A DNA stretch of 64,000 bases from Siphonodentalium dalli (Eukaryota; Mollusca; Scaphopoda; Gadilida; Siphonodentaliidae). The stretch covers positions 175,598,247 through 175,662,246 of the forward strand of contig CP136064.1 in the NCBI GenBank assembly GCA_032622095.1. The letters run 5' to 3'. The notes under the pieces are model-generated. The model was not told the origin of the DNA and ran no database searches. It was given only the letters and a program-made list of their open reading frames with translations. Positions 37,053 through 46,099 of this stretch are shown here, piece by piece. A program made the position numbers and the translations under genes. Position 1 is the stretch's first letter, and every line of letters starts with the position of its first letter.

Positions 37053-40000
37053 ATGGATAGCCAGTCGTCTGTACCGCCAGATATAGGAATCACTCAAAGC
37101 TCAGCGATGGAACCAAGTCATATTCAAAGCTACATACAGACGGCAGTTAACGAAGCAGTAAAGAGCTCGCAGAATTCCCTGTTGACCGATATGAAGAGCT
37201 TGTTGAACGCAGAGATGTCATCTCTACAAAACAAGATAAGTACCACTCAGATGGAAATATCAACAGAGCAATTGAATAAAATTGACAGTTTAAAAGAAAG
37301 TCAATATGTTTTCAAAAGAAAAAGTAACGAAGACCAGTATGTCACGAACTCTAAAGTATTATCTTCAATATCAGCCGCAGAATCGGCACTCAGTAAAGAC
37401 GTTGTAAATTTGACAGACGTTGCTAAAGCAAGAGAGAAGATAAAAGACGGTATTGATATTTTAAACTTTAGAAATAAATGTATTAAAATAGCTGATTCTA
37501 ATGAAAATGGTTGGGCTGTTGTTCATGAATACATGTCTAATCCTCTAGCTGAAGACTCTGAGGATGAAAAGAAGATCAGCAGAGCAATCAACGTAGCCAA
37601 CAGAAAAGTAAAAGACAGCAAAAGCAAGAAAAAGAAAGTGACACGTCAGCGACCTTATCCGGTTATGGAACATAGCGTCACGAATGACAGATCTTCTTCG
37701 GCATCTTCTAGAATGGAGAAAATAAAGCCAGGACGGTGCCATAATTGCCTGCAGTACGGACATTGGTTCAGAGAGTGCAAGGCACCTAGGACAGAGGCAA
37801 ATAAGATAAGTATCAATTATTTGAAAAACACTTATCAGCGTTTTGGCGCAGAAAAAGTTGATGGTCGTTGTCATGAGCAAAGCTATGAGAACGGTGTCAA
37901 TGGCAAAAGTTTGTCGCGAGATAGTTCCAATCGGGTGCACATTGTTGAGATTTCGAATAGTGGCTCAGATAAATGTGGCTCGGTCGGTCCTCTGCTCAAA
38001 AACATACATCATTGGAAATTGATAACCGAAAATCAACATGTTCTTGAAGTGATAGAAAACGGTTATAAGTTGCCTTTTAAAACTATCCCAGAATGTAAAA
38101 TAATGGACAATAACAGGTCAGCTCTAGATAATCGACTGTTTGTGGAGGAAATGATAGATAAACTGATTGATTCACGGCGAATAATAGAATTGAATTTCAT
38201 ACCTAAAGTGGTTAATCCTTTATCCGTTGCATATAACAGATCCGGAAAGCCGCGAATGGTTTTAGATTGTAGGCATATTAATCCTCATTTGCATCAATTC
38301 AAGTTCAAATACGAAGATGCTTCGGTGGCCAGAAATATGTTCAAAATGGGTGATTACATGTATTCATATGATCTGGCTGATGCTTATCATCATATTTTGA
38401 TCAACGAAGAGTATCGTGAATACCTTGGTTTTTCATTTGGTGGGGAAGAGTGTCAGTCACAAAGATATTTTGTTTTTCAAGTTCTTCCATTTGGTTTAGC
38501 AACAAGTGGTTTTATTTTTTCCAAAATTTTGAGGGAATTAATCAAACATTGGAGAAGTAAAGGCCTAAGAATATTAATGTTTTTGGATGATGGTCTGGGA
38601 GGAAATTATGATGAATTTTCTGCGAAGCAGGATGCGCATCTTGTTAAAACCGATTTAATAAAATTTGGTTTTATTCTGTCCGAAAGAAAATGTGAATGGG
38701 AGCCCAAGCAAGAAATAGTTTGGCTTGGTTTAAATTGGAATACCGTTGATGGTAAGATAAAGATTTCAGATAACAGAGTACATAGAACAAAAGGTTCTAT
38801 TCTGGCCATGATTGAACGAGTATCAAAAGGGCACAATTTTGTTAAAGCCAAGAAATTGGCTGGAATAGCGGGCCAGATTATTTCTGGTATGATAGTATTC
38901 GGAGACAAAGCTAGAATGTTCACACGTTATATGTATTTCGCTTTGGGCGGAAGAGCTAGCTGGGAATCAAATGTTCCGATTACGTCATCTGTGTTAGATG
39001 AATTGGAATTTTGGACTGCGAATATCGAAAGTCTGAATGAAATTGGAGTAAACATGCAAACAGTTCATGAAACGCAGTCTAATTTCGCAGCATGGAGCGA
39101 TGCGTCTGCGATTGGATATGGCGGAATGATTAAACGTCCGCTGAGTGAACGTTGTATCACAGGTAAGAACATGATTCCCTCAGATGGTGTGATATCTGGT
39201 TTCGTTTTGAACGGAACAAAGCGCTTCACTTGTGCTGATGTAAATCCCTCAGATGGTGTGATATCTGGTTCCGTTTTGAACGGTTCAAAATACATCACTT
39301 GTTCTGATGTTATTCCCTCAGATGGTGTGATATCTGGTTCCGTTTTGAACGGATCAAAGAGCATTGCATGTGCTAGTGTTGTTCCCTCAGATGGTGTGAT
39401 ATCTGGTTCTGTTTTGAACAGATCGAAAAACTTCACTTGTGGTGGTGTTATTCCCTCAGATGGTGTGATATCTGGTTCCGTTTTGAATGGATCAAAGCAC
39501 ATCAATTGTGCTGGTGTAAATCGTTCCGATTTCTTGATATCTGATTCCGCTTTGAAGGATCAAGTCAATGTCAATAATTGTGACTTATATACAATACGGA
39601 AGTGTTTTGGCACATGGTCATCAGATGAGATGGCGCTCAGTTCGACTTGGAGAGAACTGGAAGCGGTGCACCGCGTTTTGAAAGATTGTTTTGCGCATAC
39701 AAACTTGCGAGGTGCCTCGATTGAGTGGGCAACCGATAACATGAATGTCAAAAATATCTTGAAGTCAGGCAGCAAGAAGCCTGTGTTGCATGGTATTGCT
39801 TTGAATATTCACACAATTTGTGATGAAAATAAAATTGATTTGCGTTCAAAATGGATTCCGCGCAATGAAAACAAAGAAGCGGATGCTTTAAGTCGCAACG
39901 TGGATTGTGATGATTGGGCTGTGCAATCTTGGCTCTTTAATGAGTTAGACGACCAATGGGGTCCGCATTCAATTGATCGTTTTGCGTACGATTATAATAC

Positions 40001-40358
40001 AAAGATCTCTAAATTCAATTCCAGATTTTGGTGCGACAAGACTGAAGGCGTTGATGCTTTTAGCCAATGTTGGAGTTATGATAACAATTGGTTGGTTCCA
40101 CCGCCACGATTGGCATGTTTAGTTCTATCGAAGATGGAACGTGAAAAAGCGCGTGGCACGCTGATTATTCCTGAGTGGAAGTCGGCACCATTTTGGCCTC
40201 TATTAGTAAACAGAGATGGGAATTTCAAATATTTTGTGAAGGACCACCATGTTTATTGTAAAAACGTGGTTATGGCAGGTAGAGGGAATAACGGTGTATT
40301 TGGAAAGAGGGAACTGCCTTTCAAAATGTTAGCATTGAGAATAAGATTCAATAAATAA
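37053..40358 (+). CDS. Gag - reverse transcriptase - RNase H polyprotein
   Basis: 1101 residues. Residues 1-225 are a Gag-like, charged, coiled-coil-prone part. A CCHC zinc knuckle (C-x2-C-x4-H-x4-C, 'CHNCLQYGHWFREC') lies at 229-242. RT spans about 340-620, with 'KPRMVLDCRHIN', the first catalytic Asp in 'YSYDLADAYHHI' (D440), 'LPFGLATSGFIFSKIL' and 'FLDDGLGG' (D512-D513). RNase H starts at 'WSDAS' (D683), continues with 'STWRELEAV' and 'ATDNMN', and ends at 'EADALSR'. Six repeats of 23 residues ('PSDGVISGSVLNGSK' type) are inserted between the first two RNase H motifs. A short domain of unknown role follows ('DQWGPHSIDRFA...'). The ATG is the first in frame, 21 bp after A1. A phase-matched splice donor at 40279 could fuse this frame to the recombinase. 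Confidence 0.92.
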   Translation: MDSQSSVPPDIGITQSSAMEPSHIQSYIQTAVNEAVKSSQNSLLTDMKSLLNAEMSSLQNKISTTQMEISTEQLNKIDSLKESQYVFKRKSNEDQYVTNSKVLSSISAAESALSKDVVNLTDVAKAREKIKDGIDILNFRNKCIKIADSNENGWAVVHEYMSNPLAEDSEDEKKISRAINVANRKVKDSKSKKKKVTRQRPYPVMEHSVTNDRSSSASSRMEKIKPGRCHNCLQYGHWFRECKAPRTEANKISINYLKNTYQRFGAEKVDGRCHEQSYENGVNGKSLSRDSSNRVHIVEISNSGSDKCGSVGPLLKNIHHWKLITENQHVLEVIENGYKLPFKTIPECKIMDNNRSALDNRLFVEEMIDKLIDSRRIIELNFIPKVVNPLSVAYNRSGKPRMVLDCRHINPHLHQFKFKYEDASVARNMFKMGDYMYSYDLADAYHHILINEEYREYLGFSFGGEECQSQRYFVFQVLPFGLATSGFIFSKILRELIKHWRSKGLRILMFLDDGLGGNYDEFSAKQDAHLVKTDLIKFGFILSERKCEWEPKQEIVWLGLNWNTVDGKIKISDNRVHRTKGSILAMIERVSKGHNFVKAKKLAGIAGQIISGMIVFGDKARMFTRYMYFALGGRASWESNVPITSSVLDELEFWTANIESLNEIGVNMQTVHETQSNFAAWSDASAIGYGGMIKRPLSERCITGKNMIPSDGVISGFVLNGTKRFTCADVNPSDGVISGSVLNGSKYITCSDVIPSDGVISGSVLNGSKSIACASVVPSDGVISGSVLNRSKNFTCGGVIPSDGVISGSVLNGSKHINCAGVNRSDFLISDSALKDQVNVNNCDLYTIRKCFGTWSSDEMALSSTWRELEAVHRVLKDCFAHTNLRGASIEWATDNMNVKNILKSGSKKPVLHGIALNIHTICDENKIDLRSKWIPRNENKEADALSRNVDCDDWAVQSWLFNELDDQWGPHSIDRFAYDYNTKISKFNSRFWCDKTEGVDAFSQCWSYDNNWLVPPPRLACLVLSKMEREKARGTLIIPEWKSAPFWPLLVNRDGNFKYFVKDHHVYCKNVVMAGRGNNGVFGKRELPFKMLALRIRFNK
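39177..39590 (+). repeat. Six 69 bp in-frame repeats inside RNase H
   Basis: Units start at 39177, 39246, 39315, 39384, 39453 and 39522 with an exact 69 bp step. The first five have 'PSDGVISGSVLNGSK' followed by a Cys; the sixth is diverged. The insert separates 'DASAIGYGGMI' from 'WSSDEMALSSTWREL', which are normally a few tens of residues apart in related RNase H domains. Confidence 0.92.
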
Positions 40359-40400
40359 ATAGCTGTGTACAGTTTGAACTATTTTATATGTTTCTTGCAG
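40279..40400 (+). other. Candidate 122 nt spliceosomal intron
   Basis: The exon ends 'GGCAG' at 40278, the intron begins GTAGAG and ends TTTCTTGCAG at 40400. The donor cuts after the first base of a Gly codon and the acceptor resumes with GT, so splicing restores GGT and continues in the recombinase frame (VVMA-G-LNIES). It would remove the TAA at 40356-40358. A 'tgaac' about 25 nt before the acceptor could serve as branch region. Not proven without RNA data. Confidence 0.6.
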
Positions 40401-41413
40401 GTCTGAACATTGAGTCTGGTATTCGAATAAAATGTGAATCGGATAGTGCACGTGATTGTACGGATGTGGAAAATTCCTTGATCAGCTCGATGGGAAGTTT
40501 TCTTATTGGAGCAAAGAGTGACGCTACGACAAAGACTTATTTCGCTGGATTCAAGCGATGGGAAAAGTTTGCCGGTGAGATGAACTATGACTCATTACCA
40601 GCAATGCCTATACACATTGCTCTGTACATAACTCATCTGTTAAAAAACGGTGCTTCATATAATACTGTTGTATCTGCTAAGTATTCTATTCAGTGGGCAC
40701 ATGAAATAAATAATCTTGCTAATCCAACTGATAACGGTTATGTAACAAATTTAGTGCAGTCAGCCAAAAGAAATTGTTACAAGCCTGTACAGCGGAAAGA
40801 TCCGGTTACAGTAGAAATGCTTATTCAATTGTGTGATAAATTTGAAAATTCAAATGATTTCTTTAACACGCGTGATTTGGCAATGCTGTTATTTTCATTT
40901 AGTGGATTTTTAAGATTTGATGAAGTATCTTCTCTAAAGAAGAGTGATGTTGAAATTCATGATGATTTTTTGAAACTTAATATTCGTGGTAGCAAAACAG
41001 ATAGATACAGGCAAGGTGACAGTATTCTCATTTCTAAAGGTAACAGCAAGGCATGTCCTTACAACATGTACATTAAATATTTAAAGTTTGCGAATGAATT
41101 AGATAAAGATGATTATTTGTTTACATCAGGTTTTTATTGTAAAGGATTCTTTAAATTTAGAGCGATCAATAAGAAACTGAGTTATACTACAGTTCGTGAG
41201 AGATTGATCACCAAGCTACGTTTGGTTAGCAGTGGTTTGAATCTGGGACTTCATAGTCTCAGGGCCGGAGGGGCCACGGCAGCTGCGAATGCAAATGTTA
41301 AAGAGCGTTGTTGGAAACGCCATGGTAGATGGGCATCCGAAAGTAGCAAGGATCGCTACGTGGAAGATAGTATCTCGGAACGCCTCATGGTGACACAAGA
41401 ATTAGGATTGTAA
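40388..41413 (+). CDS. Tyrosine recombinase (retrotransposon integrase)
   Basis: 341 residues from ATG 40388. It integrates the circular cDNA by site-specific recombination using a tyrosine nucleophile. Residues 30-130 form the SAM-like DNA-binding N-terminal domain ('TYFAGFKRWEKF'). Catalytic residues visible are R176 in 'FLRFDEV', a Lys near 203 in 'GSKTDR', H289 and R292 in 'LHSLRAGGATAA', H312 in 'RHGRW' (W315) and Y324 in 'DRYVED'. The set is complete, so the enzyme may be active. The ATG overlaps a splice-acceptor-like sequence, and the natural product may instead be fused to the polyprotein through the 40279-40400 intron. No separate promoter is obvious. Confidence 0.92.
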   Translation: MFLAGLNIESGIRIKCESDSARDCTDVENSLISSMGSFLIGAKSDATTKTYFAGFKRWEKFAGEMNYDSLPAMPIHIALYITHLLKNGASYNTVVSAKYSIQWAHEINNLANPTDNGYVTNLVQSAKRNCYKPVQRKDPVTVEMLIQLCDKFENSNDFFNTRDLAMLLFSFSGFLRFDEVSSLKKSDVEIHDDFLKLNIRGSKTDRYRQGDSILISKGNSKACPYNMYIKYLKFANELDKDDYLFTSGFYCKGFFKFRAINKKLSYTTVRERLITKLRLVSSGLNLGLHSLRAGGATAAANANVKERCWKRHGRWASESSKDRYVEDSISERLMVTQELGL

Positions 41414-41579
41414 TATATATATATATGTTTGTTTGTAACAATTGTTATATACATTGTGATTGATGTACAACTTACTATACAGTTATGATTGTTTGATATC
41501 AGAATACGATATTATCTAACCATTCTGTGGAATGGATCGATGCATTTTCGATAGCCGTCGTCTTTGTAAATTTCTAGCT

Positions 41580-41640
41580 CGGTAACGGTGCGGCTCGTTT
41601 GCAACGAGTGTGTTTTTTATTATGAGAGAATTGGGAATAC
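41580..41640 (+). repeat. Split direct repeat B1
   Basis: 61 bp, starting 'cggtaacggtgcggctcgtt' and ending 'gggaatac'. It is identical to B2 at 42217-42277 and abuts A2. Confidence 0.9.
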
Positions 41641-41863
41641 TAGTACTTTTCCGCGTTTGCTTGATTAGCGAAAAAAGTTTGTATTCACAGTGCGGGTCAT
41701 AAATAGTAGTGAACAATTAGACATGAGCGATAAGCGATAAGCGTTAAGGCAGTGGCCAATGTGAGTGTATTCTGAGCTGTGTTATGAGTGGTGGTCAATA
41801 ACACAGTGATAGTGTAGTATCATTCTAGTCTTAACCTTCGCCGGATTTAGATCTCAAACTTAT
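41641..41863 (+). repeat. Split direct repeat A2
   Basis: 223 bp, identical to A1. The B1-A2 junction 'ggaatac|tagtac' is what joining B2 to A1 in a circular intermediate would give. Confidence 0.92.
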
Positions 41864-42216
41864 AATTACATTGGAGATAGTTCATTAAAAATTCAATGCA
41901 GAGACATATGTGTAAAAGAGTAGACTATGCTTATAACATACAATATAAGAAAGTTGCACGGCTATTGATTTTGCATGTAAAGTCATAACAATATGTATTT
42001 ATACTCATATAGCATAGGATATTATTTGTACAGATGAATTTCCGAACATTTGAGCTGCGGCTTTGATTGGGTTTCGGAAAACAGGTTTCCTCCTAAATAA
42101 AAGGAGGTTTTTCCTGACCGTCGTCGCAGACCAGGTAGATGGTAAAATTGTACTCCATGTAAATGTGACATGTGCCCACTGGTATGCAGTTTTCATGTTT
42201 ACAATAAACGCCAGTC
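41864..42216. other. Element interior between A2 and B2
   Basis: About 350 bp, non-coding, part of the retroelement's 3' region. Short frames here show no domain. Confidence 0.6.
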
Positions 42217-42277
42217 CGGTAACGGTGCGGCTCGTTTGCAACGAGTGTGTTTTTTATTATGAGAGAATTGGGAATAC
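42217..42277 (+). repeat. Split direct repeat B2 (element right end)
   Basis: Identical to B1. The flank after it, 'acaccagttatctcc', rejoins 'ccgtatac' at 33951-33958 when compared with the related block 'cgtatacaccaaacatctcc' near 33612. Confidence 0.9.
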
Positions 42278-42565
42278 ACACCAGTTATCTCCACCCACTA
42301 ATTCTTTTCTGTTTTTTTTTGCCTTCCAGAAAATAAAAAAAATGCGTTTTATATCTTATTCTAAAATATATTAAAATTTCGGGTCTGGGGGTCCATTACT
42401 ATTGTTTCTATTTTAATGTTCGAGTTTGTAGACAGAACTTATACATTATTACATTCTTTAGCAGACTTTCAACGGCCATTGTGTTCATTAAGCCTATTGA
42501 CATGTAACCGAAAGTTGTGTGTGCCTTACACCACAGCATGGCGCATCTTAACGGTGTCAGACCGG

Positions 42566-43753
42566 TTTTCCGAAGACCTATTACTACGAAGGCCCACAGC
42601 TCCGAAGACCCGATTCTCCGACGGCCCACAACTCCGAAGACCCGATTCTCCGACGGCCCACAACTCCGAAGACCCGATTCTCCGACGGTCCATAACTCCG
42701 AAGATCCGATTCTCCGAAAGCCCATAACTCCGAAGGGCCGATTCTCCGAAGACCTATAACTCCGAAGACCTATAACTCCGAAGGGCCGATTCTCCGACGA
42801 CCCATAACTCCGAAGGTCCGATTCTCCGAAGATTTTGTTTTATCGGGGTATTATCGTTTACTAAATATTGTACAGTCCAGTGGCGAAGCCAAGGGGTCCC
42901 AAAATTCCCACTGCCCCCATTAAACCTCTACTTGCTATTTCAGACAATATGGGCCCCTACCAAAACATGTCCAATGTCATGTAAATTAACGCCCGGAAAT
43001 CGTTCATGGGGCATCAAAATATTCAAACTTTTCCTACTGCCCCCACTTAAATGGGAATCCTGGCCCGCCACTGACTATACACCAGATACTATAACGTTAC
43101 GTTGGCCCATGAGATGCCAGAGTAAAATGTACAGGGGTGAACGGGGAAGAACTTGTCGCCCCTGTGCATGTTAGGCTACTCTGACATTCTTGCAGCGTTT
43201 CGTTATAATATACCCGGTGCACACCAGTGGCGGAGCCAGGGTTCCCATTTAGGGGTGCACATTAATTAGCATATGTGGGGGATATAGCATGCATATGATA
43301 TGCCGAAAGCATATCACGAAGGCCTGATTTGGGGAGCGCATACATGGGAGGGGTCGCCCCAATCGTTGGTCCGGGGGCTCCCCTGGGCAGGAACACTGTG
43401 AATATTTGAATGCCTAGGAGGGATTTCCTGACGTTTACAAGACATTTGACATGTTTTTTGGGGGCGGTCTTCCCTAGGGCCCCATTGACCCCGCCACTGG
43501 ACTGTACACTATTTAATAAGCGATAAAACGTGATCTTCGGAGAATCGGACCTTCGGAGAATCGGCCCTTCGGAGTTATAGACCTTCGGAGTTATGGGCTT
43601 TCGGAGTTATGGGTCTTCGGAGTTATGGGATTTCGGAGTTATGGGTCTTCGGAGTTATGGGATTTCGGAGAATCGGGACTTCGGAGTTATCGGCTTTCGG
43701 AGAATCTGACCTTCGGAGAATCGGACCTTCGGAGTTATGGGTCTTCGGAAAAA
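42566..43753. mobile_element. Inverted-repeat element with 16 bp minisatellite ends
   Basis: The left side (42566-42835) is a run of 16 bp half-units alternating 'ccgaagacccgattct' and 'ccgacggcccacaact'. The right side (43535-43753) is the same in reverse complement ('ttcggagttatgggtc', 'ttcggagaatcgg'). Just inside, 'tgtacagtccagtggcg' (about 42871) pairs with 'cgccactggactgtaca' (about 43490). The spacer of about 0.6 kb has no gene. Frames rich in 'SSELWxxGESGLR' are repeat shadows. Confidence 0.75.
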
Positions 43754-43869
43754 CGCTACGTAACCCATCTTAACATTAGGGGGAGGGTTGATTTTTCTGC
43801 CTTTGATAAAAAAATAATGCGACCAACAGCGATAAGTGATATATTAGAACGTAGCTAATTGGCACTGTA

Positions 43870-43990
43870 GAGCTACCCTAAGCCGCAATCGCACGCCGCC
43901 GCCGCCGCCAGCCATATTGGCCACAAGCCGCCGCCAGCCATATTATCTCTGACGCCAGCCGCATGGACAAATCTCCGCCGCCGGAATTGT
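43870..43990. repeat. GCC-rich simple repeat
   Basis: 'cgccgccgccgccgcc' and 'agccatatt' repeated, in otherwise AT-rich DNA. The minus-strand Arg/Ala-rich frames are artefacts of this repeat. Confidence 0.7.
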
Positions 43991-43999
43991 AAAATGGCT

Positions 44000-45023
44000 G
44001 AGCCGTGTGCATGGTCGTATATGTTAAGGACAACTGCACTGCGAATCGCAAACAACTAAACCGCATTGCCTGATATTGGCATACTCGTATGGACACGGCC
44101 ATGCAGGTTGTTACACTATCAGAACACCCGGGGCCTCTCATTGTGGAATGGACTATTCCAATGCATGCTTTCATATAACGGATTGGGAGCATCCATTCAG
44201 TGTTGAAAGGGTTTAAAGTATAAATTGTTTATTTCGACACGACTCAGTCTCAGACATCGCGGACATTTGTCAATATATGCTTCTAACATGTAGAAGAGAA
44301 TAGAAAATAGTTTGAAATATTATATATCAATACTATATATCGGAATCAGCATTCAATGATGTATGCATACATGTATATCGCAAGATGCCAGTCTGAAGTC
44401 GACAGAAGTCCTAATGTTACTTATACTGATTTTATAGATGGGAAACTGCATAGTACATCCCTGCAATGACAGTCATTTACTGAGTCCTTCGTGTATTTCG
44501 CCATAACGGAAAAGCCCAACACCAAAAGAATATTCGTGGTCTGGAATTCTACGGGTTCACAACAAACGCCAAAACAAGCGGGTGTCTATAACCGGGGATT
44601 AGGAAAATTTCGGAAACGAAATACGCTGAATAAAGCCTGAATTATAACGTTTCAGCCGGCTGAGCCGCCATATTTCGTCAGCCACGAACGTCGCGACTGA
44701 GCCGGCTTAGCTAGATAACCAGCCACGAAAATTGGTTGAGCTAGCCGTGAAAACTAGTTGTCGTGGCTTCGGGGTCTAATTGGCAGTAGTTTGCCATGGT
44801 ATAAAATAATTGGGCATAGCCATCTTACTTCTGATTTTATAACCAAAAAAAAACGAAAGACAGCGCTTTGCGTGAATCGTCATATTCTTCTCACCCTAAA
44901 AATTAGTTGACGTCACATGACGTCATGACTGCAATTCCGAGATTCAATGGTTACATATATTACCCTACTCTGGTTATCGCCCCACTATCAGGTATCAAAA
45001 TTGGACGAATATTTCTTCTCAAA
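44000..45023. other. No recognisable gene
   Basis: Includes a 'gccggctgagccg' / 'agccacgaa' repetitive patch at about 44653-44770. No domain until the THAP-like frame begins. Confidence 0.45.
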
Positions 45024-45281
45024 ATGTGTGAAAATATACTCTGTCAAAAATGTCGGCTTTATTTAAAAAATGACGGGTTTTTTCATCGGGTGCCTCACGA
45101 AAACCACGCGGTGCGAGAAAAAAAGTCCGCCTATCTGACAAATCCAACATGCGGATTCCGAAAGTTTAGTATTTACGCTAACCAAAAATGTAGGTCTCAT
45201 AAATTCCCTCCCGAGGCGACACATATGTCCACATTTGCCTGGCCTAAAAGGCTCTCGAACGGAGCCTGTTTCTGCTGGTAA
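45024..45281 (+). pseudogene. Possible THAP-type zinc finger exon or remnant
   Basis: The frame (open from 44907) carries 'CENILCQKC' then 'GFFHRVPHE', 'REKKSAYL' and 'CRSHKFPPEA', ending '..KRLSNGACFCW' before TAA. Spacing C-x4-C, about 12 residues to 'FHR', about 31 to C-x2-H, then a 'RL.gA' block, follows the THAP C2CH domain, a DNA-binding module found in cellular factors and in P-element-like transposases. The usual Trp after 'REK' is missing. There is no downstream transposase. It may be one exon of a larger gene, a transposon remnant, or chance. Confidence 0.35.
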
Positions 45282-45578
45282 CGAATAGTTCGAAGCCAAT
45301 ATTAACTATATATATCACTGTCATGTTTCAGTAATCATCCACCAAACTCATTATATAGATTTTAAAATTCAATTTAGTTGATAATAAACCAATTCATGTG
45401 CAACATACATCGCCTGTGCTGTTCTGCTGTATAACAGAGGTCATTCCAAACTATAATGAACGTTGTTTAAAGACCATCATCAGTAACACCCAATATTATG
45501 GCGAGTTGTAATGGATCAAATCACACGTTGAATTTAAATCAATAGGTGTCAAATACAAATGAATATTCTTTACTTTAA

Positions 45579-46058
45579 AGGTACTCAATCCGATAAAACT
45601 CCTCTCAATTACTATTTCAATGGCTCCGTGGGTCAAATATATTTGATTCGAGTCGAGGAAGTCACCCATCAAAGCTCAGATTTGTTAGATATCGATTTTA
45701 GAAATCTATTATTTTTAGTTATCGGGAATACTTTCTGGCCCAGAACTCAGTCAACATTGCGTTATTATTACCACTTGATTTTAGAGTTATCCATCCTTGT
45801 CTGTTTGAATAGAGTTTTGGTGTACACGTCTCGAGCAGGATACGAAATTGACGGCAATTATTAGTACTCATCTCGAGCAATTAACAAATTTCAAAAATCA
45901 ATATCTAATAACTCTGAGCTTTGTTTGATGGGTTCCTCGACTCGAATCAAATATTTGTTACCCCCAAAGCCAAAGAAATAGTAATATAGGACCCTCTGAT
46001 CGGATTGTTGTTGTTGGAATCTGTTGAGATGGGGACCCTCTTTACGGATTGAGTACCT
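45579..46058. mobile_element. TTAA-flanked palindromic MITE (480 bp)
   Basis: TTAA at 45575-45578 and 46059-46062. The ends are 'AGGTACTCAATCCGA' and 'CGGATTGAGTACCT'. The centre contains 'gcgttattattaccacttga'. Frames reading 'KGTQSDKTPLNYYFNG' are translations of this repeat, not proteins. Confidence 0.82.
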
Positions 46059-46099
46059 TTAAATGATGATGTTGGTGTCAAAAACAGAAACGGGGGAGT

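Larger units (their letters stand above)
36809..42277 (+). mobile_element. Tyrosine-recombinase retrotransposon, Ngaro/PAT type, complete
   Basis: Retrotransposon that replicates by reverse transcription and integrates with a tyrosine recombinase instead of a DDE integrase. The layout is A1 (36809-37031), gag-RT-RNase H frame (37053-40358), recombinase frame (40388-41413), B1 (41580-41640), A2 (41641-41863), B2 (42217-42277). A1 and A2 (223 bp) read identically, as do B1 and B2 (61 bp), which is the split direct repeat arrangement of the Ngaro and PAT groups. No methyltransferase domain of the DIRS1 type is present. Both frames are intact, so the copy is young and may be active. There is no target-site duplication, as expected for this class. 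Confidence 0.92.

Noticed and set aside
39065-39505. 146-residue minus-strand frame with 'FKTEPDITPSEG' repeats
   Set aside because: Antisense shadow of the 69 bp repeats inside the RNase H domain of the retroelement.
42408-42759. Frames with repeated 'SSELW..GESGLR' or 'TPKTRFSDGPQLRRPDSP'
   Set aside because: They simply translate the 16 bp minisatellite on either strand.
43873-44192. Arg/Ala-rich minus-strand frames
   Set aside because: Product of the GCC simple repeat and its flank.
45559-45864. Frames reading 'KGTQSDKTPLNYYFNG' (also at about 18.0-18.3, 49.0 and 52.3 kb)
   Set aside because: They are translations of the TTAA-flanked palindromic MITE ends and appear on both strands wherever that repeat lies.
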